From assembly GCA_035649175.1 (NCBI GenBank), contig DASRKB010000065.1, forward strand, positions 1 to 43,162: a stretch of 43,162 bases of DNA, read 5' to 3'. Source of the DNA: SCGC-AG-212-J23 sp035649175 (GTDB lineage Bacteria; Pseudomonadota; Gammaproteobacteria; Burkholderiales; SG8-39). The translations under genes and the position numbers were made by a program. Of the stretch, positions 19,725-27,277 are shown in pieces. Each line of letters opens with the position of its first letter. Position 1 is the stretch's first letter. The notes beneath the pieces are model-generated. The model was not told the DNA's origin. It saw only the letters and a list, made by a program, of their open reading frames with translations, and ran no database searches.

Positions 19725-21008
19725 TTACTCCATGAGTTCCGCTACTGCGTCGAACAGCAGCTTGACGACGAGGACGACGAGGATGCTGCACAAGAGCCAG
19801 CACAGCACGGCGAGGCCGCGCGGCGCGGCGTGAGCGCCCATGATGCGGCGCGAGCCGACGAAGTGCAGCAGCGGCACGAGCGCGAATGGCAGCTGGATGC
19901 TGAGCACGACCTGCGAGAGCAGGAGCAGCGGCCCGATCGAGCCGTCGCCGCCGTGTCCCACGGCAAAGAGCGCCGGGCCGAGCGCGAGCAACCGCGTGAA
20001 GAGGCGCCGCTGCCAGGCGGGGAGGCGCATCTGCAGGAAGCCCTCCATCACGACCTGCCCGGCAAGCGTCGCGGTGAAGGTGGCGTTGAGCCCGGCGGCG
20101 AGCAGCGCTAGCGCGAACAGGGTGCTTGCGCCGGCCGCGCCGACGAGCGGCGAGAGAAGCGCGTGCGCTTCGCGGATGTCGGTAACGTCGGTGCGCCCGG
20201 CCTGATGGAACACCGAGGCGGCGACCACCAGGATCGCCGCGTTCACGAAGAACGCGAGCGACATCGCCCCGACCGTACACACCGACGACACGCGAATCTC
20301 GGCAGCCTTGTCGACGCCGCCCGTGCGGCGCATGAGCCAGGACTGCAGGTAGATGTTGTGCGGCATGATGGTGGCGCCGATGATGCCGATGGCGAGGTAG
20401 AGCAGCGCCGGGTCCGCGACGATGCGCGGGTCGGGCAGCAGCCCGTGCACCAGCGCTGCCCCTTCGGGCGGCGCCATGGCGATGACGATGCCGAGTGACA
20501 CCGCGACCACGGCGATCAGGCCGATCACCACCGCCTCCAGCCGGCACAAGCCCCTGTCTTGCAGGTAGAGGATCAGGATCGCGTCGGCCGTTGCGAGCAG
20601 CACGCCGGCGACCAGCGGCAGGCCGAAAAGGAGGTGCAGCGCCACCGCGACGCCGATCAGCTCGGCGAGATCGCAGGCAACGATACCCAGCTCGGCGAGC
20701 ACCCACAGCGAGAGCGACACCGGTCGCGGGTACTGCTCGCGGCAGTGGCTGGCGAGGTCGCGGCCGCTCGCGATGCCCAGCCGCGCCGACAGGCATTGCA
20801 GCGGCATCGCCATGATGCTTGCAAGTAGCACCACCGACAGCAGCAGGTAGCCGTGCCCGGAGCCGGCCGCGAGATCGGTGGCCCAGTTGCCCGGGTCCAT
20901 GTAGCCGACAGTGACCAGCGCTGCAGGCCCGAACGCGAGCCAGGCGCGCGCCGGCAGGATGCGCCGTCGCGCCAGGGAGGCTGAAGGATGAGCAACGGCC
21001 TGTTCCAT
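19725..21008 (-). CDS. mntH: NRAMP-family Mn2+/Fe2+ transporter (MntH-type)
   Basis: This is a 427-residue inner-membrane, proton-coupled divalent metal importer. The helix-1 metal-binding motif DPGN is at 38-41 (YMDPGNWATD) and the helix-6 motif MPHN is near 215-218 (ATIMPHNIYLQSW). About eleven membrane helices can be traced. Length is normal for MntH (about 410-440). The start codon lies inside one arm of a perfect inverted repeat, a candidate metal-responsive operator. Placement directly upstream of an amidohydrolase gene is unusual for mntH, which is generally monocistronic. Confidence 0.95.
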   Translation of the reverse strand: MEQAVAHPSASLARRRILPARAWLAFGPAALVTVGYMDPGNWATDLAAGSGHGYLLLSVVLLASIMAMPLQCLSARLGIASGRDLASHCREQYPRPVSLSLWVLAELGIVACDLAELIGVAVALHLLFGLPLVAGVLLATADAILILYLQDRGLCRLEAVVIGLIAVVAVSLGIVIAMAPPEGAALVHGLLPDPRIVADPALLYLAIGIIGATIMPHNIYLQSWLMRRTGGVDKAAEIRVSSVCTVGAMSLAFFVNAAILVVAASVFHQAGRTDVTDIREAHALLSPLVGAAGASTLFALALLAAGLNATFTATLAGQVVMEGFLQMRLPAWQRRLFTRLLALGPALFAVGHGGDGSIGPLLLLSQVVLSIQLPFALVPLLHFVGSRRIMGAHAAPRGLAVLCWLLCSILVVLVVKLLFDAVAELME

Positions 21009-21035
21009 TAGTGAGATGATAATCCGCTAATGGAA
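21003..21035 (-). promoter_or_regulatory. Candidate operator: perfect inverted repeat over the mntH start codon
   Basis: TTCCATTAG (21003-21011) and CTAATGGAA (21027-21035) are perfect 9-bp arms around a 15-bp AT-rich centre, which contains GATGATAATC. The left arm includes the mntH ATG (21006-21008). The A/T-rich character is distinct from the GC-rich surroundings. The centre has partial likeness to Fur-box half sites; binding by an MntR- or Fur-type repressor is inference. Confidence 0.55.
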
Positions 21036-21065
21036 AGCTTAGGCCGCGCGCACGGCGTGCGTCAA
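21036..21065 (-). promoter_or_regulatory. Possible sigma-70 promoter for mntH
   Basis: On the minus strand TTGACG (21060-21065) is followed after 18 bp by TAAGCT (21036-21041). The -35 matches well (5 of 6); the -10 is weak (3 of 6). Transcription would begin inside the adjacent inverted repeat, a layout suited to repression. Confidence 0.35.
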
Positions 21066-21082
21066 GCCGGCTTTCATGGAGC

Positions 21083-21418
21083 CTAGAAGAGCTGCGGGAG
21101 CCGCAGCTGGATCTCGTTCTCGACGACCCGCACCGGATAAGTCTTCAGGTCGCAGGGAATCGGCGGCCCAAGCCCCGCGCCGGTGCGCACGCAGAAGCGC
21201 CCGCCGTGCAGCGGGCACTCGACGACGTCGCGCTCCAGCGTCCCGTCGGTCAGGTAGGCGTGGGCATGGGTGCAAAGGTTGTCGGTGGCGAATACCTGCC
21301 CGCCGACGTCGTAGAGGGCGATGTGGAAATCGCCGAAGGCGACCGCGCGCATGCCGCCGGGCGCGAGCTCCGGTCGCAGGGCCACCGTGATCCACTCCTC
21401 TTCGGGCGGCGCGCTCAT
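21083..21418 (-). CDS. Rieske-type ferredoxin, ring-hydroxylating oxygenase component family
   Basis: This is a 111-residue [2Fe-2S] protein. Ligands are C49-T-H51 and C68-P-L-H71 (CPLHGGRF), with the usual 16-residue gap, as in BphA3/NdoA-type ferredoxins. It has no membrane anchor. The start ATG 21418 overlaps the flavin monooxygenase stop as ATGA. It is the last gene of the long minus-strand catabolic run. It may deliver electrons to the Rieske oxygenase at 27274-28452, although that oxygenase's close relatives usually use a reductase with a plant-type ferredoxin domain. Confidence 0.93.
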   Translation of the reverse strand: MSAPPEEEWITVALRPELAPGGMRAVAFGDFHIALYDVGGQVFATDNLCTHAHAYLTDGTLERDVVECPLHGGRFCVRTGAGLGPPIPCDLKTYPVRVVENEIQLRLPQLF

Positions 21419-22659
21419 CTGGCCGTGCCGACGCTTTCCTTGTCGTAGCCTGCGACGCGCTGATAGCGCTCGGACAGCGCCGCGAGCTCCTCGCGGCTGA
21501 TCACAGCGTCGATCGACTCGAAGGGACGGTCGCCGGTGCGCAGGTGTACCTCGCGCAGGATGGCATCCGGCGGGTTCTGCCGGTTGGTGAGCACGACCTG
21601 CGCCGTGGCCGGCATGCGCCTCGCCTCGTAGCGGCGCAGCGCAGCCACGGGATCGCGCTCCGCCTTGAGCGCCTCGGTGAGCGCGCGGCAGTCGAGGATC
21701 GCCTGCGCGGCGCCGTTCGCGCCGCGTGGGTACATCGGGTGGGCGGCGTCCCCAAGCAGCGTGACGCGTCCTTCGCCCCAGCGGCTGAGCGGATCCTGAT
21801 CGACCATGGGGTACTCGAGTACCGTGTCGGCCGCGGCAAACAGCGCCGGCACGTCTAGCCAATCGAAATGCCAGTCGGCTACCACCGGCATGAAGTCCTC
21901 CAGCCGGCCGCGGCGGTTCCAGTCGCGCTTCGCCTGGTAGCGCGCCGTGGCGATGTCGACCACCCAGTTGACGAGCTGGCGCCCCTCGGCATCGATGCGC
22001 TCGCGGATCGGATAGATCAGCACCTTGGCCGAGGTCAGCCAGCCGATGCGCACCATGCTCGCGCCGGTGAGGAAGGGCTTCGCGCGCGACACCCCGCGCC
22101 ACATGTTGATCCCGGAGTACTTCGGCGGCCCCTCGTGCGGGTGGAGCTGCCGGCGGATGCACGAATGGATGCCTTCACAGCTCACGACGAGCTCGGCCCG
22201 CACCGCGTCGCGCGGCGCGCCGCTGCGCGGATCATCGAACTGCAGCTCCACTCCCTGCGCATCCTGGCTGAAGCCCGTGCAGCGCCAGCCGGTAAGCAGG
22301 CGCCCGGCGCCGGCGCGCTCGCGGTACGCCTCGACCAGAACCCCGTGCAGGTCGCCGCGGTGAATCGAGAACTGCGGCCACGAATAGCCGGCGTAGCGCC
22401 CGGTGGGCTCGCTGTAGATGAACTGGCCGAAGCGGTTGTAGAAGGCCGACTCGCGGGTCGTGACCGCGACGGCGGCGAGGCGCGCTTCGAGATCCAACGC
22501 GGCGAGCTCGCGCGTCGCGTGCGGCAGCAGGTTCACCCCCACGCCGATGGGAAGAATCTCGGGGGCGGCCTCGAACACGCGCGACGCGATGCCGGCGCGT
22601 TCGAGCATCAACCCGAGCGTGAGGCCGCCGATGCCGCCACCGACGATGGTCACTTCCAT
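21415..22659 (-). CDS. PhzS-like FAD-dependent aromatic monooxygenase
   Basis: This is a 414-residue group A flavin monooxygenase. The FAD dinucleotide motif GGGIGG is at 7-12, followed by VGVNLLPHA. SIHRGDLHGVL, NMWRGVSRAKPFL, LVNWVVDIAT and DWNRRGRLEDFMPVVADW follow, then YPMVDQDPLSRWGEGRVTLLGDAAHPMYPRGANGA (two parts around GDAAHP, the second FAD motif). That order closely resembles PhzS, the 5-methylphenazine-1-carboxylate monooxygenase, and related salicylate-hydroxylase-like enzymes. It should hydroxylate, perhaps with decarboxylation, an aromatic acid using NAD(P)H and O2. The start overlaps the IclR stop by 10 bp. The native substrate is unknown; phenazine chemistry is not implied. 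Confidence 0.9.
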   Translation of the reverse strand: MEVTIVGGGIGGLTLGLMLERAGIASRVFEAAPEILPIGVGVNLLPHATRELAALDLEARLAAVAVTTRESAFYNRFGQFIYSEPTGRYAGYSWPQFSIHRGDLHGVLVEAYRERAGAGRLLTGWRCTGFSQDAQGVELQFDDPRSGAPRDAVRAELVVSCEGIHSCIRRQLHPHEGPPKYSGINMWRGVSRAKPFLTGASMVRIGWLTSAKVLIYPIRERIDAEGRQLVNWVVDIATARYQAKRDWNRRGRLEDFMPVVADWHFDWLDVPALFAAADTVLEYPMVDQDPLSRWGEGRVTLLGDAAHPMYPRGANGAAQAILDCRALTEALKAERDPVAALRRYEARRMPATAQVVLTNRQNPPDAILREVHLRTGDRPFESIDAVISREELAALSERYQRVAGYDKESVGTAR

Positions 22660-23357
22660 GGCACGGCGCCTCCGAGCGAGCGCGTGATCTCCTCGGCCGC
22701 CGCGCGCACCGGCCCTTTCATGCGCGCAATGGCGCGCTCGTCAATGCGCTGGCGGGGGCCGGTGAGGGTGACCGCGCCGCCGAGCGCGCCGCCCGCGGAA
22801 AACACCGGGCAGGAGATGCCGGCGACGTCGGGCCGGTACAGACCGAGCGATACGGCGGCGACGTTGCGGCGCACTTTGTCGAAGCGCCGCCCGCGTGCCC
22901 CCGAAAAGGCACGCAGCAGCGTCGAGGTTGGGCCGTTGTCGAGCTCGCGGCGATCGCCCTCGCGGAAGATCGCCTCGCGCACGGCCTGCGGCGACTCGAC
23001 GCGGCATAGGCACACGCGGTGCCCGCTTTCCAGGGCCCAGAACGAGGCGCTCTCGCGTGTCTGCGCCGCAAGCTTGGCGAGCACCGGGCGAACCCGCTCG
23101 CCGAGCGAATAGCTTCTCTGGTAGACGCTGCCGAGCTCGAACAGGGTCGCGCCGAGTGCGAACTGCCCATTGTCGAGCCGCGCCAGGTAGCCGTAGCGCT
23201 CCAGCGAGACGAAAATGCGCAAAATTGTGCTCTTGTAGAAGCCGGTGCGCGCCGAGAGCTCGGCGAGCGACAGGCTGGCGGCGCCGGTGCGGAAGCTGTC
23301 GAGGAGCTGCAGCGCGCGCTCGATGGCATCGACACCGCGCCGCGTCTTGGCTTCCAA
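22650..23357 (-). CDS. IclR family transcriptional regulator, probable TTG start
   Basis: This is a 235-residue protein. The winged helix-turn-helix (LAELSARTGFYKSTILRIFV) precedes the effector domain, which ends in GISCPVFSAGGALGGAVTLTGP. No ATG or GTG lies at a suitable place. TTG 23357 gives MEAKTRRGVDAIERALQLL, a normal IclR N-terminus, and starts just before the hydrolase stop region clears, with GGCGGAG upstream. It sits in the middle of the catabolic operon, so the regulator is made together with the enzymes. It is the best candidate to bind the palindrome at 31381-31397. Confidence 0.88.
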   Translation of the reverse strand: MEAKTRRGVDAIERALQLLDSFRTGAASLSLAELSARTGFYKSTILRIFVSLERYGYLARLDNGQFALGATLFELGSVYQRSYSLGERVRPVLAKLAAQTRESASFWALESGHRVCLCRVESPQAVREAIFREGDRRELDNGPTSTLLRAFSGARGRRFDKVRRNVAAVSLGLYRPDVAGISCPVFSAGGALGGAVTLTGPRQRIDERAIARMKGPVRAAAEEITRSLGGAVPWK

Positions 23358-23359
23358 GA

Positions 23360-24187
23360 TCAGCGCTCCGCCAAGAAGTCGAGCACCAGGCGATCGAACT
23401 CGCGCCGCTTCTCGACCTGCGCCCAGTGGCCGCACTGCGCAAACACATGCAGGCGCGCGTCCTTCAGCCGCTTGAGCTGAGCGAGGCCGCCTTCGATCGG
23501 CGCGAAGCGGTCCTCGATGCCCCAGACGAGAAGCGTAGGGCAAAGGACCTTGCCTAGCTCCGCCATGATGTCCTCGTTGGCCGGCGGGTTCTTCGACCAT
23601 AGCGCGACTGTCTCCGGGTCGTTCGCCGCCCTGAAGCGCTGCTCGAGCAGCTCTTCGGTGAGGAATGAGGCGTCGTACACCAGCGTCTCGATCAGGCGGC
23701 GCAGCTTCTCCTTGCTCGGCCCAGCTCCGCGGTAGAAGCCGTGGATCATCTTGATGCCTTCGGTCGGGCGCGGGGTGAACACCGTGTGCGTAATCGCGCC
23801 GTTGCCCATCGCCACCAGGCGGTCGATGCGACCGGGGTGGTCGACCGCGAGCTTGAACGCCGTCTGGGCGCCCATGGAATTGCCGATGAAGTGCGCCCGC
23901 TCGATGCCCAGCGCGGCGAGGAACGCGTCGAGCACCCGCGCGACATAGGTGAGGCGTCCTTCCTTGAACACCACCTTCTCGGAAGCGCCGAACTGCGGCA
24001 TGTCGACAAGGAGCAGCCGATGGCGCGCCGACAGCGCGGGCACATTCTGCGCGAAGTTGCTCCAGCCGCTCGCGCCGGGGCCGCCACCGTGCAGGCACAC
24101 CACCGGCGTACCGGCGCCGATGTCGTTGTAATGCAGGCGAACGCCGCCCGCCTGGATGAACTTGCTACCGGGACCTAGATCGCTCAT
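23360..24187 (-). CDS. Alpha/beta hydrolase, MhpC/BphD-like C-C bond hydrolase
   Basis: This is a 275-residue enzyme. The family fingerprint HGGGPGASGWSNF (33-45) forms the oxyanion region. The triad is S104 (GNSMGA), D226 (WGIEDRFAP) and H254 (CGHWAQVEKRREF). This pattern is that of meta-cleavage-product hydrolases (BphD, MhpC, HsaD), which split 2-hydroxy-6-oxo-dienoates. ATG 24187 is preferred because GGAGGA lies about 9 bases upstream; ATG 24196 is too close to it. Context with an extradiol dioxygenase and an MhpD-like hydratase strongly supports ring-fission chemistry. Confidence 0.92.
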   Translation of the reverse strand: MSDLGPGSKFIQAGGVRLHYNDIGAGTPVVCLHGGGPGASGWSNFAQNVPALSARHRLLLVDMPQFGASEKVVFKEGRLTYVARVLDAFLAALGIERAHFIGNSMGAQTAFKLAVDHPGRIDRLVAMGNGAITHTVFTPRPTEGIKMIHGFYRGAGPSKEKLRRLIETLVYDASFLTEELLEQRFRAANDPETVALWSKNPPANEDIMAELGKVLCPTLLVWGIEDRFAPIEGGLAQLKRLKDARLHVFAQCGHWAQVEKRREFDRLVLDFLAER

Positions 24188-24207
24188 CGTCTTCATTCCT
24201 CCATGCG

Positions 24208-24990
24208 TCAGGCCGCGCCGGTGACGTCCAGCGCGGCGCCGGATACGAATCCCGCCTCTTCGGAGGCGAGAAACAGGATCGCCGCGGCGACCTCGGGAGC
24301 GGCGCCGGCGCGACCCATCGAGGTGCGCGACACGAGCGCCTGCTGCGCCTCGGCGCCAAGGCTGTCGAACCATTGGCGTACGCGCGCTCCGGGCTCGGTG
24401 AGCACGAATCCCGGTACCACCGCGTTCACCGTGATGCCTGTGGGCGCGAGGAGCTTGGCGAGGGTCGCGGTCAGCCCGAGCAGGCCCGCCTTGGCCGCTG
24501 CGTAGGGCAGCACCGCCCCGGCGGTGCCCGTCACGCGCCCCGTACCGCGCGCGATGCCCGAGGACACGTTGACGATGCGGCCGTAGCGGCGCGCCTTCAT
24601 GTGCGGTACCACAGCGCGCGCACACAGAAAGGCGGACCTCAGGTTGAGCGCCACCACCTCGTCCCATATGTCGTCCGTCACCGCCTCGATGTCGTTCGCG
24701 TTCCGGCTCCCGCTGCCGCCGGCGTTGTTGACCAGAATGTCGATCGTCCCGTAGGCGCGCAGCGCGGCCTCGACTACCTCGCCGACCCCACCGGCCGAGG
24801 TAACGTCGCCGGTACACTCGAGCGCGGCCGCGCCAAGCGCGCGAAGCCGCAGGCTCACCGCGTGCAGCTTGTCGGCGTTGATGTCGACCAGGACGAGCCG
24901 CGCTCCCTCGGCGGCGAAGCGCTCGGCGGTGGCACAGCCGATTCCCTGCGCGGCCCCGGTGACGATCGCGGTGCGTGCCTGCAGCCGCAT
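24208..24990 (-). CDS. Short-chain dehydrogenase/reductase (SDR)
   Basis: This is a 260-residue classical SDR. The cofactor motif TGAAQGIG is at 11-18, D36 after the second strand favours NAD, NNAG is at 88-91, and the catalytic set is N116, S143 or S144, Y163 and K167 (YAAAK). It could oxidise an alcohol or a dihydrodiol. A Gfo/Idh-type dehydrogenase that could do dihydrodiol oxidation is also present, so this SDR may act on a side chain or on a different intermediate. It lies 4 bp downstream of the extradiol dioxygenase gene. Confidence 0.92.
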   Translation of the reverse strand: MRLQARTAIVTGAAQGIGCATAERFAAEGARLVLVDINADKLHAVSLRLRALGAAALECTGDVTSAGGVGEVVEAALRAYGTIDILVNNAGGSGSRNANDIEAVTDDIWDEVVALNLRSAFLCARAVVPHMKARRYGRIVNVSSGIARGTGRVTGTAGAVLPYAAAKAGLLGLTATLAKLLAPTGITVNAVVPGFVLTEPGARVRQWFDSLGAEAQQALVSRTSMGRAGAAPEVAAAILFLASEEAGFVSGAALDVTGAA

Positions 24991-24994
24991 CGGC

Positions 24995-26062
24995 TCAGCC
25001 GGCCGGGAACACCGCGAAGCACTTCGACGAGTTGAACAGCCACGACTCGGCGAAGTCCACCACGCGCGCCCGCGCACCGGCCTCGGTCATCGCTCCGGCG
25101 AGGCAGATCCAGTTGAGCACCTCGTGCTGGCCGGCCTCCTCGATGCGCTCGAGCGGCAGCTCGCCCCAGCCTGCGAAGCGGCCGCTTTGGAGGTCGTCGA
25201 GCAGGCGCCGGTCGGAGGCGACGTCCGGGTAGAGCCGACCGTGCTTGGCGGTGAGCGAGGCGTGCGACCAGCTCGAGGAGGCCACCAGCGCGACGCGCCA
25301 GGGGCTCGCGGCGAAGAAGCGCGCCGTCGCGCGCCCGATCTCGAAGCAGCGCCGAGGGCTGGGCGAGGGCGGGGACACCACGGGCGCATTGGCGCCGCTG
25401 TCGATGTTGCGGCCGGCGCCCGAGAGAAGCTGGTTGCCGTAGCAGTTGACGTGGAACGGCAGCACCGGGTAGTCGAAGCCCTGCCGCTCGCCGTCGAGAT
25501 AGACGATGGTGTTATTGAACGAGTGGGCGAGGCCCGCCTCCGCTCGCGTCTCGGTCGCGTAGGCGATGTCGAAGTCGTTTTGCAGCAAGTGCCGGCACAG
25601 CGCGCTGGCCGCTTTGCTGTGGCCGCGAATGGTGAGCGCGGTGTCCGCCGGCACGCCCCAGGCGCTCTCCTCCGTCTTGAACGGCCGCCGGCCGCCGCCG
25701 AACGGGCGACACACGAGCTCGTCGAACATGTAGACGCAGAATGCCGGTACGCAGTCGCGGCGGAAGTTCTCGAACTGGTCATCGCCCCAAATCAGCACCA
25801 GGTCGGGCGCGAAGGCGTCGAGCTCGCGCCGCAGCGCGCGGAAGCCGGCGAGCAGCCGCTTCCGGTGCGCGTGCGCCGCGGCGACCCCCTCGTCGCCGTC
25901 GAGCTCGGCGAGCATTTCGCGCGGCCACCGGCCGCGGTCGGAATAGAGCTCGGCGGGCACGCGCCCGATCTCGACGTTGCGCCGGAGCATGTTCGACCAG
26001 TATTCGGGCGGCACGAGCAGTCCCGGGTAGTGGCTCAGGCCGATGCCAAGGGTCGCAGCCAT
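24995..26062 (-). CDS. LigB-type (class III) extradiol ring-cleavage dioxygenase
   Basis: This is a 355-residue non-haem iron enzyme that opens catecholic rings with O2. LigB-family features are GIGLSHYPGL with candidate iron ligand H11, LVLIWGDDQFENF at about 88-100, LPFHVNCYGNQLL with a candidate active-site His, and SSSWSHASL. The chain is longer than LigB (about 300) or MhpB (about 314) and belongs to the wider 'extradiol ring-cleavage dioxygenase' group whose substrates are mostly unassigned. The start abuts the stop of the Gfo/Idh gene with no gap. Together with the MhpC-like and MhpD-like genes it defines a meta-cleavage route. Confidence 0.9.
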   Translation of the reverse strand: MAATLGIGLSHYPGLLVPPEYWSNMLRRNVEIGRVPAELYSDRGRWPREMLAELDGDEGVAAAHAHRKRLLAGFRALRRELDAFAPDLVLIWGDDQFENFRRDCVPAFCVYMFDELVCRPFGGGRRPFKTEESAWGVPADTALTIRGHSKAASALCRHLLQNDFDIAYATETRAEAGLAHSFNNTIVYLDGERQGFDYPVLPFHVNCYGNQLLSGAGRNIDSGANAPVVSPPSPSPRRCFEIGRATARFFAASPWRVALVASSSWSHASLTAKHGRLYPDVASDRRLLDDLQSGRFAGWGELPLERIEEAGQHEVLNWICLAGAMTEAGARARVVDFAESWLFNSSKCFAVFPAG

Positions 26063-27277
26063 TCAGTTCACCGCTTTCTTGTGCGAGAGGGCGACCTGGT
26101 GCTGCAGGCGCACTTCGCGCCGCTCGCGCCAGGACTGGAGAATTGCGAGGCAGATCTCGGTACTCGCCATGCCCCAGCGGGCGTCGAGCAGCGGGGCGCG
26201 GCCGCCTTGCACGGCCTCATAGAGCTCGAGGAGCTCCGAGCTGCGGCCGCGGTGCGGCTCGACCGGAACCATGCGACGGCCCTCCGCGCCGTACACGTAG
26301 ATGCCGTCCGGGGCCTGGCGCAGCACGCCGCGCTCGCAGCTCACCACCGTCAGCCCGAAGAACGGGTTGCGTCGCGGCGAGGACTCGTCCCAGCCGCCCC
26401 CCTGGCCGTAGCCGTAAGGATTCCCGGCGCGCACCTGCGCGTACTTTTCCGCTTCGGACACCGGGCCGGCCGGCCGGCCACGCGGCAGCATCGACTCCGG
26501 ATTCTTCAGGCGCAGGCCGGATTCGCCGATGCCCCAAGTCAACTCGGCAACGTCGAAGTAGCCGTAGCCATCGAACACCATGGTGGCGGCGGCGCCGTCA
26601 TCGAACTCGATGAGAGCGGTGTAGTGACCTTCGCAGTTCGGAAACTCGGGCGCGAAGCGGCCCGCGACCGCGCGCACGCTGCGCGCCGGGGCGCCGCACA
26701 GGTAGCGCACGATGTCGGCCTGGTGCGGCCCCTGGCGAAACACCACCCCGGAGCCCTGCGCCGTGTTCACTTCCGAGGCCGTGAGCGAGCGCAGCAGCCA
26801 GTCGTTCCAGTTCCAGGTGTGAACATGAACCACCCGACCCAGCTCGCCCGAGGCGATGATCTCGGCCATCTTGCGGATGGGTGTGTCATAGGCCTTGGAA
26901 TGTCCCTGCACGAATACCACGCCGTGGCGCTCGACCGCCTCCACCATTGCCGCGCATTGCTCCAGGCTCACGGCCATTGGCTTCTCGCAAATCACGTGCT
27001 TGCCGTGGCGCGCGGCGCAGACGATGTGCTCGGCGTGCAGGGCGTTCGGCGTGGCGACCCAGACGGCATCGACCTCGCGGCTCGCGCACAGCGCCTCGAC
27101 CGAGTCGTGAAGCGCGAGCGGCTTGCCGAAGCGGTCACGGAAGAACTCCATGTTGTCGCGCCGCGTATCGGCGAGCGCCGTGAGCGCGACGCGGCCGCCG
27201 AGCGCCGCGAGGTGCGGCAGCACCTGCAGTGCGGCGATGCCGGCGCCAGCGATACCGAGCCTGACCGGTGCGCTCAC
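26063..27277 (-). CDS. Gfo/Idh/MocA-family oxidoreductase, possible cis-dihydrodiol dehydrogenase
   Basis: This is a 404-residue NAD(P)-dependent enzyme. The Rossmann motif GAGIAA is at 11-16 with D37 after the second strand, and the family EKP motif is at 98-100 (ICEKPMAV). The C-terminal substrate domain carries FRQGPHQADIVRYL, a likely catalytic His region. In phthalate degradation, the 4,5-cis-dihydrodiol dehydrogenase (Pht4/OphB) is of this family and is encoded next to a Rieske oxygenase of the type found here. The same pairing, with a 4-bp ATGA overlap, supports a rearomatising dihydrodiol dehydrogenase. A sugar-type substrate is the alternative. Confidence 0.85.
   Translation of the reverse strand: MSAPVRLGIAGAGIAALQVLPHLAALGGRVALTALADTRRDNMEFFRDRFGKPLALHDSVEALCASREVDAVWVATPNALHAEHIVCAARHGKHVICEKPMAVSLEQCAAMVEAVERHGVVFVQGHSKAYDTPIRKMAEIIASGELGRVVHVHTWNWNDWLLRSLTASEVNTAQGSGVVFRQGPHQADIVRYLCGAPARSVRAVAGRFAPEFPNCEGHYTALIEFDDGAAATMVFDGYGYFDVAELTWGIGESGLRLKNPESMLPRGRPAGPVSEAEKYAQVRAGNPYGYGQGGGWDESSPRRNPFFGLTVVSCERGVLRQAPDGIYVYGAEGRRMVPVEPHRGRSSELLELYEAVQGGRAPLLDARWGMASTEICLAILQSWRERREVRLQHQVALSHKKAVN

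Noticed and set aside
21415..22659. Phenazine biosynthesis because of PhzS-like monooxygenase
   Set aside because: No phz core genes are present, and the surrounding genes are catabolic. Similarity is read as enzyme family only.
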